Positions 7,192 to 14,045 of a DNA stretch of 14,530 nt are shown piece after piece. The notes under the pieces were generated by a model that saw only the letters and a list, made by a program, of their open reading frames with translations, had not been told where the DNA came from and made no database searches. Positions within the stretch are counted from its first letter, which is position 1, and each line of letters starts with the position of its first letter. The stretch is from the NCBI GenBank assembly GCA_023260735.1, contig JALQUL010000480.1, forward strand, positions 1 to 14,530. Reading direction: 5' to 3'. The position numbers and the translations under genes were made by a program. This stretch comes from Limnohabitans sp. (lineage in GTDB: Bacteria > Pseudomonadota > Gammaproteobacteria > Burkholderiales > Burkholderiaceae_C).

Positions 7192-8097
7192 ATGGATTTA
7201 AAAGAAATTGATCTGAACTTATTGGTGGTTTTTAATCAATTATTGTTAGATCGAAGTGTTTCTATTACTGCCGAAAAGCTTGATTTGTCTCAACCTGCAG
7301 TGAGTAACTCATTAAAAAGGCTTAGAACTTTATTAAAAGACGAATTGTTTATTCGTACCAGCAGAGGCATGGAGCCCACCCCCTATGCCATGAATTTGGT
7401 TGAACCAATTGCTTACGCTTTAAGCACTTTGCATAACGCACTGAATCAACAAGCAACTTTTGACCCACACACCAGTAAAAAAACCTTTACCTTGGCTATT
7501 ACCGATATTGGTGAAATTTACTTTATGCCAACATTAATTGCCGAGCTTTCTCGCTTGGCACCTCATGTCAAAATTAGTACGGTTAGAAATAATGCCAACA
7601 ATTTGAGTGAAGAAATGGAGTCAGGCAGTGTAGATTTAGCGATTGGACTTTTGCCAGGTTTAAAAACAGGTTTTTTCCAGCGCAGTCTTTTTAAACAGAA
7701 ATATGTGTGTATGTTTAGACATGAGCACCCCCATGCTGAAACACCTATATCTTTAGAAAACTTTAAAGCATTGGGTCATGTCAGCGTAACCTCTGCCAAT
7801 ACCGGTCATGGCCAAATTGACCGCCTTATTGAGGGTAAAGGAGTCAAACGCGATATTCGACTGTTTGTGCCTCATTTTGTGGCCGTGGGCCATATTTTAC
7901 AAAGTTCCGATTTAATCGCTACCGTACCAGAACGCTTTGCAGAGAAGTGCCAAATACCTTTTCAACTAGCCGTTTCACCATTGCCTTTTTTACTACCAGA
8001 AATTTCAATCAATCTTTTGTGGCACTCTAAATTTAACCGAGACCCAGCCAATATGTGGTTAAGGCAACTCATGGTTCATTTGTTTTCTGATCATTAG
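7192..8097 (+). CDS. nagR: LysR-family salicylate-responsive regulator (NahR/NagR-like)
   Basis: This 301-aa LysR-type activator has an N-terminal winged helix-turn-helix (about residues 22-60, with SITAEKLDLSQPAVSNSLKR and FIRTSRGMEPTP) and a C-terminal effector domain. It aligns with NahR from memory without obvious gaps: DLNLLVVFNQLL, TFTLAITDIGEIYFMP, VDLAIGLLPGLKTGFFQR, VPHFVAVGHILQ and WLRQLM. NahR and NagR activate naphthalene and salicylate genes in response to salicylate, so the same effector is likely. The start at MDLKEIDLNLL is chosen because NahR begins there; an in-frame ATG four codons upstream (7180) is possible, and neither has a clear ribosome binding site. The gene is divergent from the operon, with a NahR-type box in between. 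Confidence 0.9.
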   Translation: MDLKEIDLNLLVVFNQLLLDRSVSITAEKLDLSQPAVSNSLKRLRTLLKDELFIRTSRGMEPTPYAMNLVEPIAYALSTLHNALNQQATFDPHTSKKTFTLAITDIGEIYFMPTLIAELSRLAPHVKISTVRNNANNLSEEMESGSVDLAIGLLPGLKTGFFQRSLFKQKYVCMFRHEHPHAETPISLENFKALGHVSVTSANTGHGQIDRLIEGKGVKRDIRLFVPHFVAVGHILQSSDLIATVPERFAEKCQIPFQLAVSPLPFLLPEISINLLWHSKFNRDPANMWLRQLMVHLFSDH

Positions 8098-8174
8098 CTA
8101 CTTCGTCTTATTAGCTAACCGATATTTTGAATTATTAAAGCGTACAAAAATAGTTTCATCCTAAAAGTTAACAA

Positions 8175-8202
8175 TTGACAGCACACCCATTTACTCTAAA
8201 AT
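8175..8202 (+). promoter_or_regulatory. Predicted strong sigma-70 promoter of the unknown membrane protein gene
   Basis: A consensus -35 TTGACA (8175-8180) is followed after 16 bp by TAAAAT (8197-8202), 5 of 6 matches to the -10 consensus. Transcription would start near 8209, giving an unusually long leader of about 124 nt before the ATG at 8333. The rest of the 8098-8332 gap shows no gene. Confidence 0.5.
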
Positions 8203-8211
8203 TGGGAGTAA
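8191..8211. repeat. Inverted repeat TTACTC-N9-GAGTAA across the -10 box
   Basis: Two perfect 6-bp arms, TTACTC (8191-8196) and GAGTAA (8206-8211), flank 9 bp that contain the predicted -10 element. The position, overlapping the -10 and start site, is typical of a repressor operator. No T-run follows, so it is not a terminator of the regulator gene. No repressor is assigned. Confidence 0.35.
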
Positions 8212-8332
8212 GGTTGAAATTTTATTTTCTATCGACTAAGTGCAGTGAATCCTTACTGGTTGTAAAACGGTTGAATCACTTTAGGAAACTCTGCTGGTTA
8301 AGGTTTATTCTCTTTTTATTCCAATATCAAAC

Positions 8333-8872
8333 ATGACAGATTTACACATTTCTACAATAGCTTTGCTCTTGTGCCTTACCCCTGCGTTTGTACACACTTT
8401 TGAAATGATTAAGCCTATGTGGGCACGTTGGATTGTGAACTTTGTATTGCCCACATTTAAGCCGGGTATGCCTAATTTTAAAGAACTACTCACTGAAGAT
8501 GAACAAACTAAAATGTTAGACGCGGCTCTTAATGCAGCGCCAGCCAACAAACCTCATGCAGGCCCCGACTATATTTTTGTAATGCTATTTGAGCAGCGTC
8601 AATTTGCCTTAACCATTACCGCACTTGCAGCTGGTGTTTTGTATGGCCTTACTCAGCCTTTAATTGAACGTGACGCCTTGCATTTTATTTACGGCGTTAT
8701 GGCGGCCTTTTATACTTTGGTAAATGCCAACCAAGCAGGTGTACCATTTTTGGGCAAGCATCCAAAAATATCTCACAACGGGCGTAATGTGAGTATTGCA
8801 TTTGTACCTTATTGGTTGGTAGTAATGGTGCTTAACTACCTAGCGTTTTGTGCTGCCTCATCTTCATTTTGA
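8333..8872 (+). CDS. Small membrane protein of unknown function
   Basis: I do not recognise this 179-aa protein. It has about four hydrophobic segments: residues 5-22, 92-108, 116-132 and 153-175. Between the first and second lies a charged region (about 41-90) with FKPGMPNFKELLTEDEQTK and an Ala/Pro stretch, probably a soluble loop. A hydrophilic loop near 131-152 reads NANQAGVPFLGKHPKISHNG, with several polar residues (N131, N133, H143, H148) that could be functional. The count and spacing of helices loosely recall small integral membrane enzymes, but no family motif is visible, so no function is assigned. The ATG has no good ribosome binding site despite a near-consensus promoter 120 bp upstream. 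The gene stands alone between the regulator and a convergent oxygenase gene, with no evident link to salicylate catabolism. Confidence 0.7.
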   Translation: MTDLHISTIALLLCLTPAFVHTFEMIKPMWARWIVNFVLPTFKPGMPNFKELLTEDEQTKMLDAALNAAPANKPHAGPDYIFVMLFEQRQFALTITALAAGVLYGLTQPLIERDALHFIYGVMAAFYTLVNANQAGVPFLGKHPKISHNGRNVSIAFVPYWLVVMVLNYLAFCAASSSF

Positions 8873-8882
8873 GTCTGAAAAA

Positions 8883-8922
8883 TGCAAGTATGATGACCCA
8901 AAACTGCGTGACTCATACTGCA
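8883..8922 (+). other. Imperfect hairpin after the membrane protein gene
   Basis: Arms TGC(A)AGTATGA (8883-8893) and TCATACTGCA (8913-8922) pair over 10 bp with one bulged A and a 19-nt loop, starting 10 nt after the stop codon. There is no T-run behind it, so it could be a transcript-end stabilising stem rather than an intrinsic terminator. The rest of the gap to 9085 shows nothing further. Confidence 0.3.
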
Positions 8923-9085
8923 ATTTCAAAATCGACTGACAAATAAAAAGTAACGGTATTACCCGACTGCTGTACTACAGTAGATGCCATGACTCACAAT
9001 ATTGCACTACACGCTGTTTCTACAAGAGAGGCTTTCATTTAATCCCCTCAGGCCTTAGCTCAACAATTTGAATTGGTAATCAATT

Positions 9086-9898
9086 TTACGCCACCACCGG
9101 AAACCATTCATGTTGCATAACGGCTCCATCGGGTAATACTTTGCTAAGGCCTGTAAAGGGCGGCGAGGTGCGCCAGGGACGCACTGCGTGGCGGGTGTCA
9201 TCACCCATGTATCTTGCAGAGAACACACGGCGTCTTTGATTGGCTCCTACACCAGCAGAAGCGTGTAGGGTTAGCATATGAAAGGCCACAATGTCACCGG
9301 GTTGCATGGCCCATGCTAATTGCTGGTGTTGTTCGGGCTGACCCTCTATATCAGGTAACTCTTGCAGCGTGCCTTCGGCAAACCATTTGGCTTGATTGTC
9401 TCGGAAGGTGCGGGGCATATACCAAGTGCCTTGATGCGAACCGGCGACAAATCTTAACGTGCTTTCTAACGGCACTGAATCGACCGGAATCCAAAAGCTC
9501 ACATTTTGATGACCACTGATATTGTAGTAGGGTTGATCTTGATGCCAGGGTGTAGGCTGGCGGGTGGCGGCTTCTTTGACCAGCATGTGGTCATGATAAA
9601 TCCGTACCGTTTCAGATTGCATGAGTTGTTTGGCGATGCTAGGCAAGGCGGTATTACACAAGATATGACGATAGTCTGGATTATTTTGCCAAGTACAAAA
9701 ATCTTCAACAAAATGACCGGGGTCATCGGGCAAACTCGCCACCAAAGCCAATGGGCTTAAATGTGCTAAGTTATGTTCGATGCCATGTGTCAATATTTCT
9801 ACCTCTTGAGTATTGAGTGCGTTACGTATGATAACGGCACCTTGACTTTGATAATCAGCTACCACTTGTGGGTCCAAATTAAAAGTGGGTGTACGCAT
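9086..9898 (-). CDS. Phytanoyl-CoA dioxygenase (PhyH) family Fe(II)/2-oxoglutarate oxygenase
   Basis: This 270-aa soluble protein belongs to the PhyH family of non-heme iron oxygenases, which hydroxylate diverse small molecules while decarboxylating 2-oxoglutarate. The iron triad is visible as H119-x-D121 (WHQDQPYY) and H212 (GDIVAFHMLTLHAS), with R223 or R224 (NQRRRVFS) as the likely 2-oxoglutarate anchor. DYQSQGAVIIRNAL near the N-terminus is also typical of the family. The open frame extends 11 codons upstream into a hairpin, but AGGAG (9906-9910) 7 nt before MRTPTF fixes the start. The substrate cannot be read from the sequence; the neighbours give no clue. Its leader carries a terminator-like hairpin right before the ribosome binding site. 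Confidence 0.85.
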   Translation of the reverse strand: MRTPTFNLDPQVVADYQSQGAVIIRNALNTQEVEILTHGIEHNLAHLSPLALVASLPDDPGHFVEDFCTWQNNPDYRHILCNTALPSIAKQLMQSETVRIYHDHMLVKEAATRQPTPWHQDQPYYNISGHQNVSFWIPVDSVPLESTLRFVAGSHQGTWYMPRTFRDNQAKWFAEGTLQELPDIEGQPEQHQQLAWAMQPGDIVAFHMLTLHASAGVGANQRRRVFSARYMGDDTRHAVRPWRTSPPFTGLSKVLPDGAVMQHEWFPVVA

Positions 9899-9905
9899 GT
9901 CAAAT

Positions 9906-9910
9906 CTCCT
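9906..9910 (-). promoter_or_regulatory. Ribosome binding site AGGAG of the PhyH-family gene
   Basis: AGGAG on the minus strand, 7 nt before the ATG at 9898. It directly follows the T-run of the terminator hairpin, and it rules out the longer open frame starting inside that hairpin. Confidence 0.8.
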
Positions 9911-9952
9911 AAAAAATAAAGCTCTAAGCAACAGTAAACTGCTTAGAGCTTT
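9911..9952 (-). terminator. Intrinsic terminator after argG, inside the PhyH-gene leader
   Basis: On the minus strand a perfect 13-bp stem, AAAGCTCTAAGCA (9952-9940) and TGCTTAGAGCTTT (9930-9918), encloses a 9-nt loop and is followed by ATTTTTT. It lies 58 nt downstream of the argG stop. The T-run ends at the AGGAG of the next gene, so reading into that gene requires passing this hairpin. Confidence 0.85.
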
Positions 9953-9980
9953 GGGGCTGTTTTACCAATTGTCTTGGTGA

Positions 9981-10008
9981 ATCATACGGTCAATGAAAGC
10001 CGATTCAA
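9981..10008 (-). promoter_or_regulatory. Predicted promoter upstream of the terminator hairpin (PhyH-family gene)
   Basis: On the minus strand TTGAAT (10008-10003) and TATGAT (9986-9981) are spaced by 16 bp, matching consensus at 4 and 5 of 6 positions. It begins 3 bp after the argG stop codon. A transcript would start near 9974 and would include the whole terminator hairpin before the start codon. Confidence 0.45.
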
Positions 10009-10010
10009 TC

Positions 10011-11360
10011 TTACTCTTTAGCGTCTTCTGGTTTGCTTAAAGTAAATTGTGGTGCTTTAATATCAGAGCCTACATGTAGCAAACCTACATTGGTATAAAG
10101 AGCCAATTTAGCACGGGTATCGACAATGTCTAAATTACGCATGGTGAGTTGGCCAATACGGTCTTGTGGAGAGAACATGGACTCACCTTTTTCCATGGTT
10201 AAACGCTCTGGATGGTAGGTTAAATTAGGCGAGGTGGTGTTTAAAATAGAGTAGTCATTACCACGGCGTAATTCTAAGGTCACTTCACCAGTAACGGCTC
10301 TTGCGACCCAACGTTGTGCGGTTTCACGTAGCATAATGGCTTGTGAATCGAACCAACGGCCTTGATACAACAAACGACCCAAACGACGACCGTTGTCGCG
10401 GTATTGTTCGATGGTGTCTTCGTTATGAATACCTGTTACTAAACGCTCGTAAGCTGCAAATAACAATGCCAAACCTGGGGCTTCGTAAATGCCACGGCTC
10501 TTGGCTTCAATAATACGATTTTCGATTTGATCACTCATGCCCAAACCATGACGACCACCAATTCGGTTGGCTTCTAAAATCAACTCGACCATATCGGTGT
10601 ATTCCACACCATTGATGGCCACTGGCTGACCTTCTTCAAAACGAATCGTGACTTCTTCTGCTTTAACCACTACATCATCACGCCAAAATGCCACTCCCAT
10701 AATTGGCTGAACAATTTTAATGCCACTGTTAAGGTGCTCTAGGTCTTTAGCTTCGTGGGTGGCGCCCAACATATTGCTGTCGGTAGAATAGGCTTTTTCG
10801 GCTGACATTTTGTAGCCAAAGCCTGCTTTGGTCATGAACTCGGACATTTCTGCACGACCGCCTAATTCATCAATGAATAGTTGGTCTAACCAAGGCTTGT
10901 AAATTTTTAACTCTGGATTGGTTAATAAACCATAACGGTAAAAACGCTCGATGTCGTTGCCTTTAAAGGTGCTGCCGTCACCCCAAATATTGACATCATC
11001 TTCTTTCATGGCTGCTACCAACATAGTGCCTGTTACCGCACGACCCAAGGGTGTGGTGTTGAAATAGGTGACACCAGCAGTCGAGATGTGAAAGGCGCCA
11101 GCTTGTAAAGCGGCAATGCCTTCGGCTGCAAGTTGGCTACGACAATCAATTAAACGGGCTAGTTCGGCACCGTATTGCATGGCTTTACGTGGGATTTCTT
11201 CGTAATCGGGCTCGTCGGGTTGGCCTAAATTAGCGGTGTAGGCATAAGGAATTGCGCCTTTGTTGCGCATCCAATGAAGTGCGGCACTGGTATCTAAACC
11301 GCCAGAAAATGCGATACCGACTTTTTGCCCAGCGGGCAGATTTTGAAGAATAGTGGCCAT
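10011..11360 (-). CDS. argG: Argininosuccinate synthase
   Basis: This 449-aa cytoplasmic enzyme joins citrulline and aspartate with ATP to argininosuccinate, the next-to-last step of arginine synthesis. The ATP-binding PP-motif SGGLDTS is at residues 19-25, followed by AYTANLGQPDE (40-50), YFNTTPLGRAVTGTM and GDGSTFKGND (127-136). The length and sequence fit the long ArgG form found in E. coli and in other beta- and gammaproteobacteria, not the shorter form of about 400 aa. The start is family-typical (MATILQNLPAGQKVGIAFSGG), though its ribosome binding site is poor. It stands as a single gene: a strong terminator follows it, and 228 bp separate it from the next gene upstream. No ARG-box-like operator was identified. 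Confidence 0.95.
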   Translation of the reverse strand: MATILQNLPAGQKVGIAFSGGLDTSAALHWMRNKGAIPYAYTANLGQPDEPDYEEIPRKAMQYGAELARLIDCRSQLAAEGIAALQAGAFHISTAGVTYFNTTPLGRAVTGTMLVAAMKEDDVNIWGDGSTFKGNDIERFYRYGLLTNPELKIYKPWLDQLFIDELGGRAEMSEFMTKAGFGYKMSAEKAYSTDSNMLGATHEAKDLEHLNSGIKIVQPIMGVAFWRDDVVVKAEEVTIRFEEGQPVAINGVEYTDMVELILEANRIGGRHGLGMSDQIENRIIEAKSRGIYEAPGLALLFAAYERLVTGIHNEDTIEQYRDNGRRLGRLLYQGRWFDSQAIMLRETAQRWVARAVTGEVTLELRRGNDYSILNTTSPNLTYHPERLTMEKGESMFSPQDRIGQLTMRNLDIVDTRAKLALYTNVGLLHVGSDIKAPQFTLSKPEDAKE

Positions 11361-11399
11361 GGATTGTTTTAAATTGGGTAATAACTGAAATGGGTTTGA

Positions 11400-11457
11400 C
11401 TTAGCTAAGCCTTTGGCTAACTTTTACCAAGTCGCCAACCAAGGGCATTTTTATGCC
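11400..11457 (-). promoter_or_regulatory. Structured upstream region of argG with nested inverted repeats
   Basis: Within 100 bp upstream of the argG ATG are GGCAT-TTTT-ATGCC (11444-11457), the pair TTGGC (11413-11417) and GCCAA (11434-11438), and the 10-bp palindrome CTTAGCTAAG (11400-11409). No convincing promoter hexamers could be fixed nearby. These may be operators or leader RNA structure; I cannot tell which. Confidence 0.3.
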
Positions 11458-11505
11458 AAATGCTAATTTTAGGCGAGACAAGGACCAATTAGAAAAAACC
11501 CATGT

Positions 11506-11531
11506 AAAAACTCGCTCAAGAAGCGATTTTT
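11506..11531 (-). terminator. Probable terminator of the pseudouridine-synthase homologue gene
   Basis: A short stem TCGCT/AGCGA (11512-11516 and 11522-11526) with a 5-nt loop is flanked by A5 on one side and T5 on the other, so it could act in both directions. On the minus strand the hairpin is followed by G and TTTTT (11510-11506), 63 nt after the stop codon at 11589. The stem is only 5 bp, so efficiency is uncertain. Confidence 0.45.
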
Positions 11532-11588
11532 AGTAGAATTTTTGAAGTTTTTTTGTTTCGCCTCAATATTAAAATCCCTATAAGATTT

Positions 11589-12320
11589 TTAAAACCTCTC
11601 GTAAGGCATTAAAAAACGCCATTGCCCGAGTTCTAATTGGGTCAAGGAAACTCGTCCCACACGAATTCTTTTCATGGCGACTACTTGTAAGCCAAAACGA
11701 GCACAGCGCTCGGCAATTTGGCCGGTTTTAACGCCTTTTACTGCAAAACGTAAACCAGTAATGTGGTCGGTTTGTTTGCTTAAACTCACTTTCATGGCAA
11801 ATGGATTTTTTTCGGTGGGGAAAATATTCAGTTGCTCAATTTGCTCGTCGGAGGCTTGCCCCTCAACATCGACAATAATTTCTTGTTCTACATAGGCAAA
11901 ATCGGTAATTAATTTGCGCTTAATGTTGAAATCTTGGGTATAAACCACTAAACCCGTGGCGGCTAATTCTAGGGGAGTGGTACAGACTTGATCTTTGGTG
12001 TGACGCAATAGTTGCCTTATCGCCGTGCGATCGGTTTTGCTGCGATTTTGAGCAGTTAATAAGGCAGTTGCATCTTTGAGGCCACCTTGCCAGTCGTATC
12101 CTGCTGGTTTATTTAATAAAATGGTCATAGGTACGCTAGGAGTCAGTAGTGCTTTTGGGTCTAACACTATTGTGTCGTTGGGGCTCACTCGGTGAGTCAC
12201 TAGCTCTACCACCACGCCGTTCACAGTTACCCAACCGCCTTCTATATATTGCTCGGCCTGACTGCGTGAGCAGTTAAATAATTCGCTAATGCGTTTAGCG
12301 AGTCGGATGGTGTCTGTCAT
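11589..12320 (-). CDS. RsuA/RluF-type pseudouridine synthase homologue with altered catalytic motif
   Basis: This 243-aa protein has an N-terminal S4 RNA-binding domain (about 1-50, IRLAKRISELFNCSRSQAEQYIEGGWVTVNG) and a pseudouridine synthase domain opening with LLNKPAGY (68-75). In RsuA/RluF/RluE enzymes the next hallmark is GRLD with the catalytic Asp; here the aligned segment is TPLELAATGLVVYTQD (115-130), so Glu118 replaces Asp and the Gly-Arg is lost. The usual KEY motif reads QEI (146-148), losing the conserved Tyr, and the later RQIRRM-like segment is TGQIAERC (199-206). The fold looks intact and the frame is undamaged, so it may be an RNA-binding protein or a variant enzyme rather than an active synthase. 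It is minus-strand, upstream of argG, and divergent from the iron-permease-like gene. No good ribosome binding site was seen. Confidence 0.8.
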   Translation of the reverse strand: MTDTIRLAKRISELFNCSRSQAEQYIEGGWVTVNGVVVELVTHRVSPNDTIVLDPKALLTPSVPMTILLNKPAGYDWQGGLKDATALLTAQNRSKTDRTAIRQLLRHTKDQVCTTPLELAATGLVVYTQDFNIKRKLITDFAYVEQEIIVDVEGQASDEQIEQLNIFPTEKNPFAMKVSLSKQTDHITGLRFAVKGVKTGQIAERCARFGLQVVAMKRIRVGRVSLTQLELGQWRFLMPYERF

Positions 12321-12454
12321 GGTGAGGGCTTGCGATCAAAATCAATGAGTCTAGCAGATTGACCTCTGATGTGTCTCCTTAGCTTGGGCTTCTGTGCGTT
12401 AATACACCTAAGAAACTTTAACTACTTGAAACTTGAATGATAAGAGGATGAATG

Positions 12455-12865
12455 ATGACTAAAAAAACAGCCTATTCTAAGTTTGCCAAAGCAGCAGCCC
12501 ATTTTTGTGGTCAACCCAGAGTGTTTAGCTTGGCAGTGGCGATTATTGTGGTTTGGATTGTGACAGGCCCGATGTTTCATTTCAGTGACACCTGGCAATT
12601 GGTGATTAATACCGGCACCACTATTATTACTTTTTTAATGGTGTTTTTAATTCAAAACACCCAAAACCGAGACACCGAGGCCATTCAATTAAAATTAGAT
12701 GAATTAATTCGTGCTACCCAAGGGGCACATAACATGCTACTTGACCTAGAAGAACTAGAACAAGAACAGTTAGATGCGTTTAAATTAAAGTACCAAGCCC
12801 TTGCTGAAATGGCTAGAAAAAGTTTATTAGCAGGGCAAAGCGATACTGATACGCCAGAAGCATAG
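12455..12865 (+). CDS. Low-affinity iron permease family small membrane protein
   Basis: This 136-aa inner-membrane protein matches the family named after yeast Fet4 (low-affinity iron permease, PF04120). Two hydrophobic segments lie near residues 23-41 and 49-67. The second ends in the recognisable signature NTGTTIITFLMVFLIQNTQNRD, followed by a charged, probably helical tail rich in Glu and Leu (about 74-125). Bacterial members are much shorter than Fet4 and cover only part of it, so iron transport is a family label and not shown. Of two adjacent ATG codons the second (12455) is chosen because AGAGG lies 7 nt before it; starting at 12452 adds one Met. The gene is divergent from the pseudouridine-synthase homologue, and a weak hairpin (TGGG-N6-CCCA, then T5, at 12879-12897) follows it. 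Confidence 0.75.
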   Translation: MTKKTAYSKFAKAAAHFCGQPRVFSLAVAIIVVWIVTGPMFHFSDTWQLVINTGTTIITFLMVFLIQNTQNRDTEAIQLKLDELIRATQGAHNMLLDLEELEQEQLDAFKLKYQALAEMARKSLLAGQSDTDTPEA

Positions 12866-12920
12866 AATATAAGGCTTTTGGGAGTTCACCCATTTTTAAT
12901 TTTGACCACCTAAAAATCCT

Positions 12921-14045
12921 ATGTTAGATAAATTTCAAAAATTAGTGCAAAGCAATGGCGAATTAAAACCTGGCGAAGGTTTAGCCTCTGGCGTGATGGC
13001 CATTATTTTGGCAGGCCTGTGTTTTTTAGGCATATTGGCTTTTCATTTCCCACAATATTTAACTACGCCAGAGCTGCGTAAAAGTTATGATGTGAATATC
13101 ATTAGGCAAATTATGTTGGCGGCACTCGTTATTTCGGGGGGTATTAGTTTGGCCAATATGGTGTTGGGACGTGCCCGTTGGTTGGCCTTGGGTAGTTTTA
13201 CCTTGGTGGCTCTTACTGCTTTTTTAGGCGGCCACCAAGTAGCCGTCAATGATTTCCCCGACCATACTCCCTACATTGGCCTAGACTGGTTTATTTTAGA
13301 TTTATTGGGTTCTTCTTTGATTTTTATTTTCATCGAAAAACTATTTCCACTCAAGAAAAATCAAGCCATTTTTAGACCTGAATGGCAAACCGATTTTGTT
13401 CATTTTTTAGTCAATCATTTAATTGTTGGATTTATTTTATTGGCCACCAATTTGTTGGTACATAAGGGTTTAGGTTGGGCAGTAAAGTCTGATTTGCAAG
13501 TGTGGATTCAATCTTTACCATTTTGGTTAGAGTTGTTTTTAATTTTATTATTGGCTGATTTAGTACAGTACTGGACCCACAGGGCCTATCATGAAACCCG
13601 TTTATGGCGTATTCATGCGGTGCATCACAGCACCAAATACATTGATTGGTTGGCTGGCTCTAGGCAACATCTATTAGAGATTTTTATTACCCGTACTGCT
13701 GTTTTAGGTTTGATTTTTTTATGTGGTTTTAGCAAAGAGGTAATTGATACCTATATTATTGTGGTGGGTTTTCAGGCGGTGTTTAATCACACCAACTGCA
13801 ATGTACGCTTAGGCCCATTACGCTATTTAATAGTAACCCCTAACTTTCATCATTGGCACCATAGCCAAGATAAAGAAGCCCTAGATACCAATTACGCAGC
13901 ACACTTTGCATTTATCGATTATATTTTTGGCACCGCTGCCCAATCGGACAAAATTTGGCCAGAAAAATATGGTGTGCTTGGCGACTACGTGCCAGACGGA
14001 TTTATCAATCAATTAAAGTTTCCATTTAAATGGAAAGGTGAATAA
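12921..14045 (+). CDS. Fatty acid hydroxylase / sterol desaturase family membrane protein
   Basis: This 374-aa polytopic membrane protein carries the histidine clusters of the di-iron fatty acid hydroxylase superfamily (PF04116): HRAYH at 220-224, HAVHHS at 232-237, a single FNH at 290, and HHWHHSQD at 310-317. These would bind two irons for O2-dependent hydroxylation or desaturation of a lipid. The catalytic domain covers roughly 200-345. Ahead of it is an N-terminal part of about 150 residues with hydrophobic segments near 22-42, 62-80, 86-104 and 122-140, longer than in many bacterial members. The lipid substrate is not readable. The stop overlaps the start of the MoxR-type gene by one base (TAATG), implying co-transcription. 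The ATG lacks a clear ribosome binding site. Confidence 0.85.
   Translation: MLDKFQKLVQSNGELKPGEGLASGVMAIILAGLCFLGILAFHFPQYLTTPELRKSYDVNIIRQIMLAALVISGGISLANMVLGRARWLALGSFTLVALTAFLGGHQVAVNDFPDHTPYIGLDWFILDLLGSSLIFIFIEKLFPLKKNQAIFRPEWQTDFVHFLVNHLIVGFILLATNLLVHKGLGWAVKSDLQVWIQSLPFWLELFLILLLADLVQYWTHRAYHETRLWRIHAVHHSTKYIDWLAGSRQHLLEIFITRTAVLGLIFLCGFSKEVIDTYIIVVGFQAVFNHTNCNVRLGPLRYLIVTPNFHHWHHSQDKEALDTNYAAHFAFIDYIFGTAAQSDKIWPEKYGVLGDYVPDGFINQLKFPFKWKGE

Noticed and set aside
8094..8118. TTAGCTA...TAGCTAA stem around the regulator stop codon, as terminator.
   Set aside because: The 7-bp stem is AT-rich with an 11-nt loop and no T-run follows; the arms are near-palindromic and could pair by chance.
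8305..8550. Minus-strand open frame opposite the membrane protein gene.
   Set aside because: It is antisense to the plus-strand frame, has no family features and lacks a ribosome binding site; the plus-strand product has coherent membrane segments.
8944..9060. Remnant gene or mobile element in the 8873-9085 gap.
   Set aside because: Only short imperfect inverted repeats such as CTGCTG/CAGTAG are present; no open frame, transposase trace or terminal repeats were found.
9899..9931. Longer start for the PhyH-family oxygenase (MLRALFFRRFD extension).
   Set aside because: It starts within the terminator hairpin and reads through the AGGAG ribosome binding site of the internal ATG.
12879..12897. 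TGGG-N6-CCCA followed by T5 as a terminator of the iron-permease-like gene.
   Set aside because: A 4-bp stem is too short to be confident; mentioned only within the gene entry.
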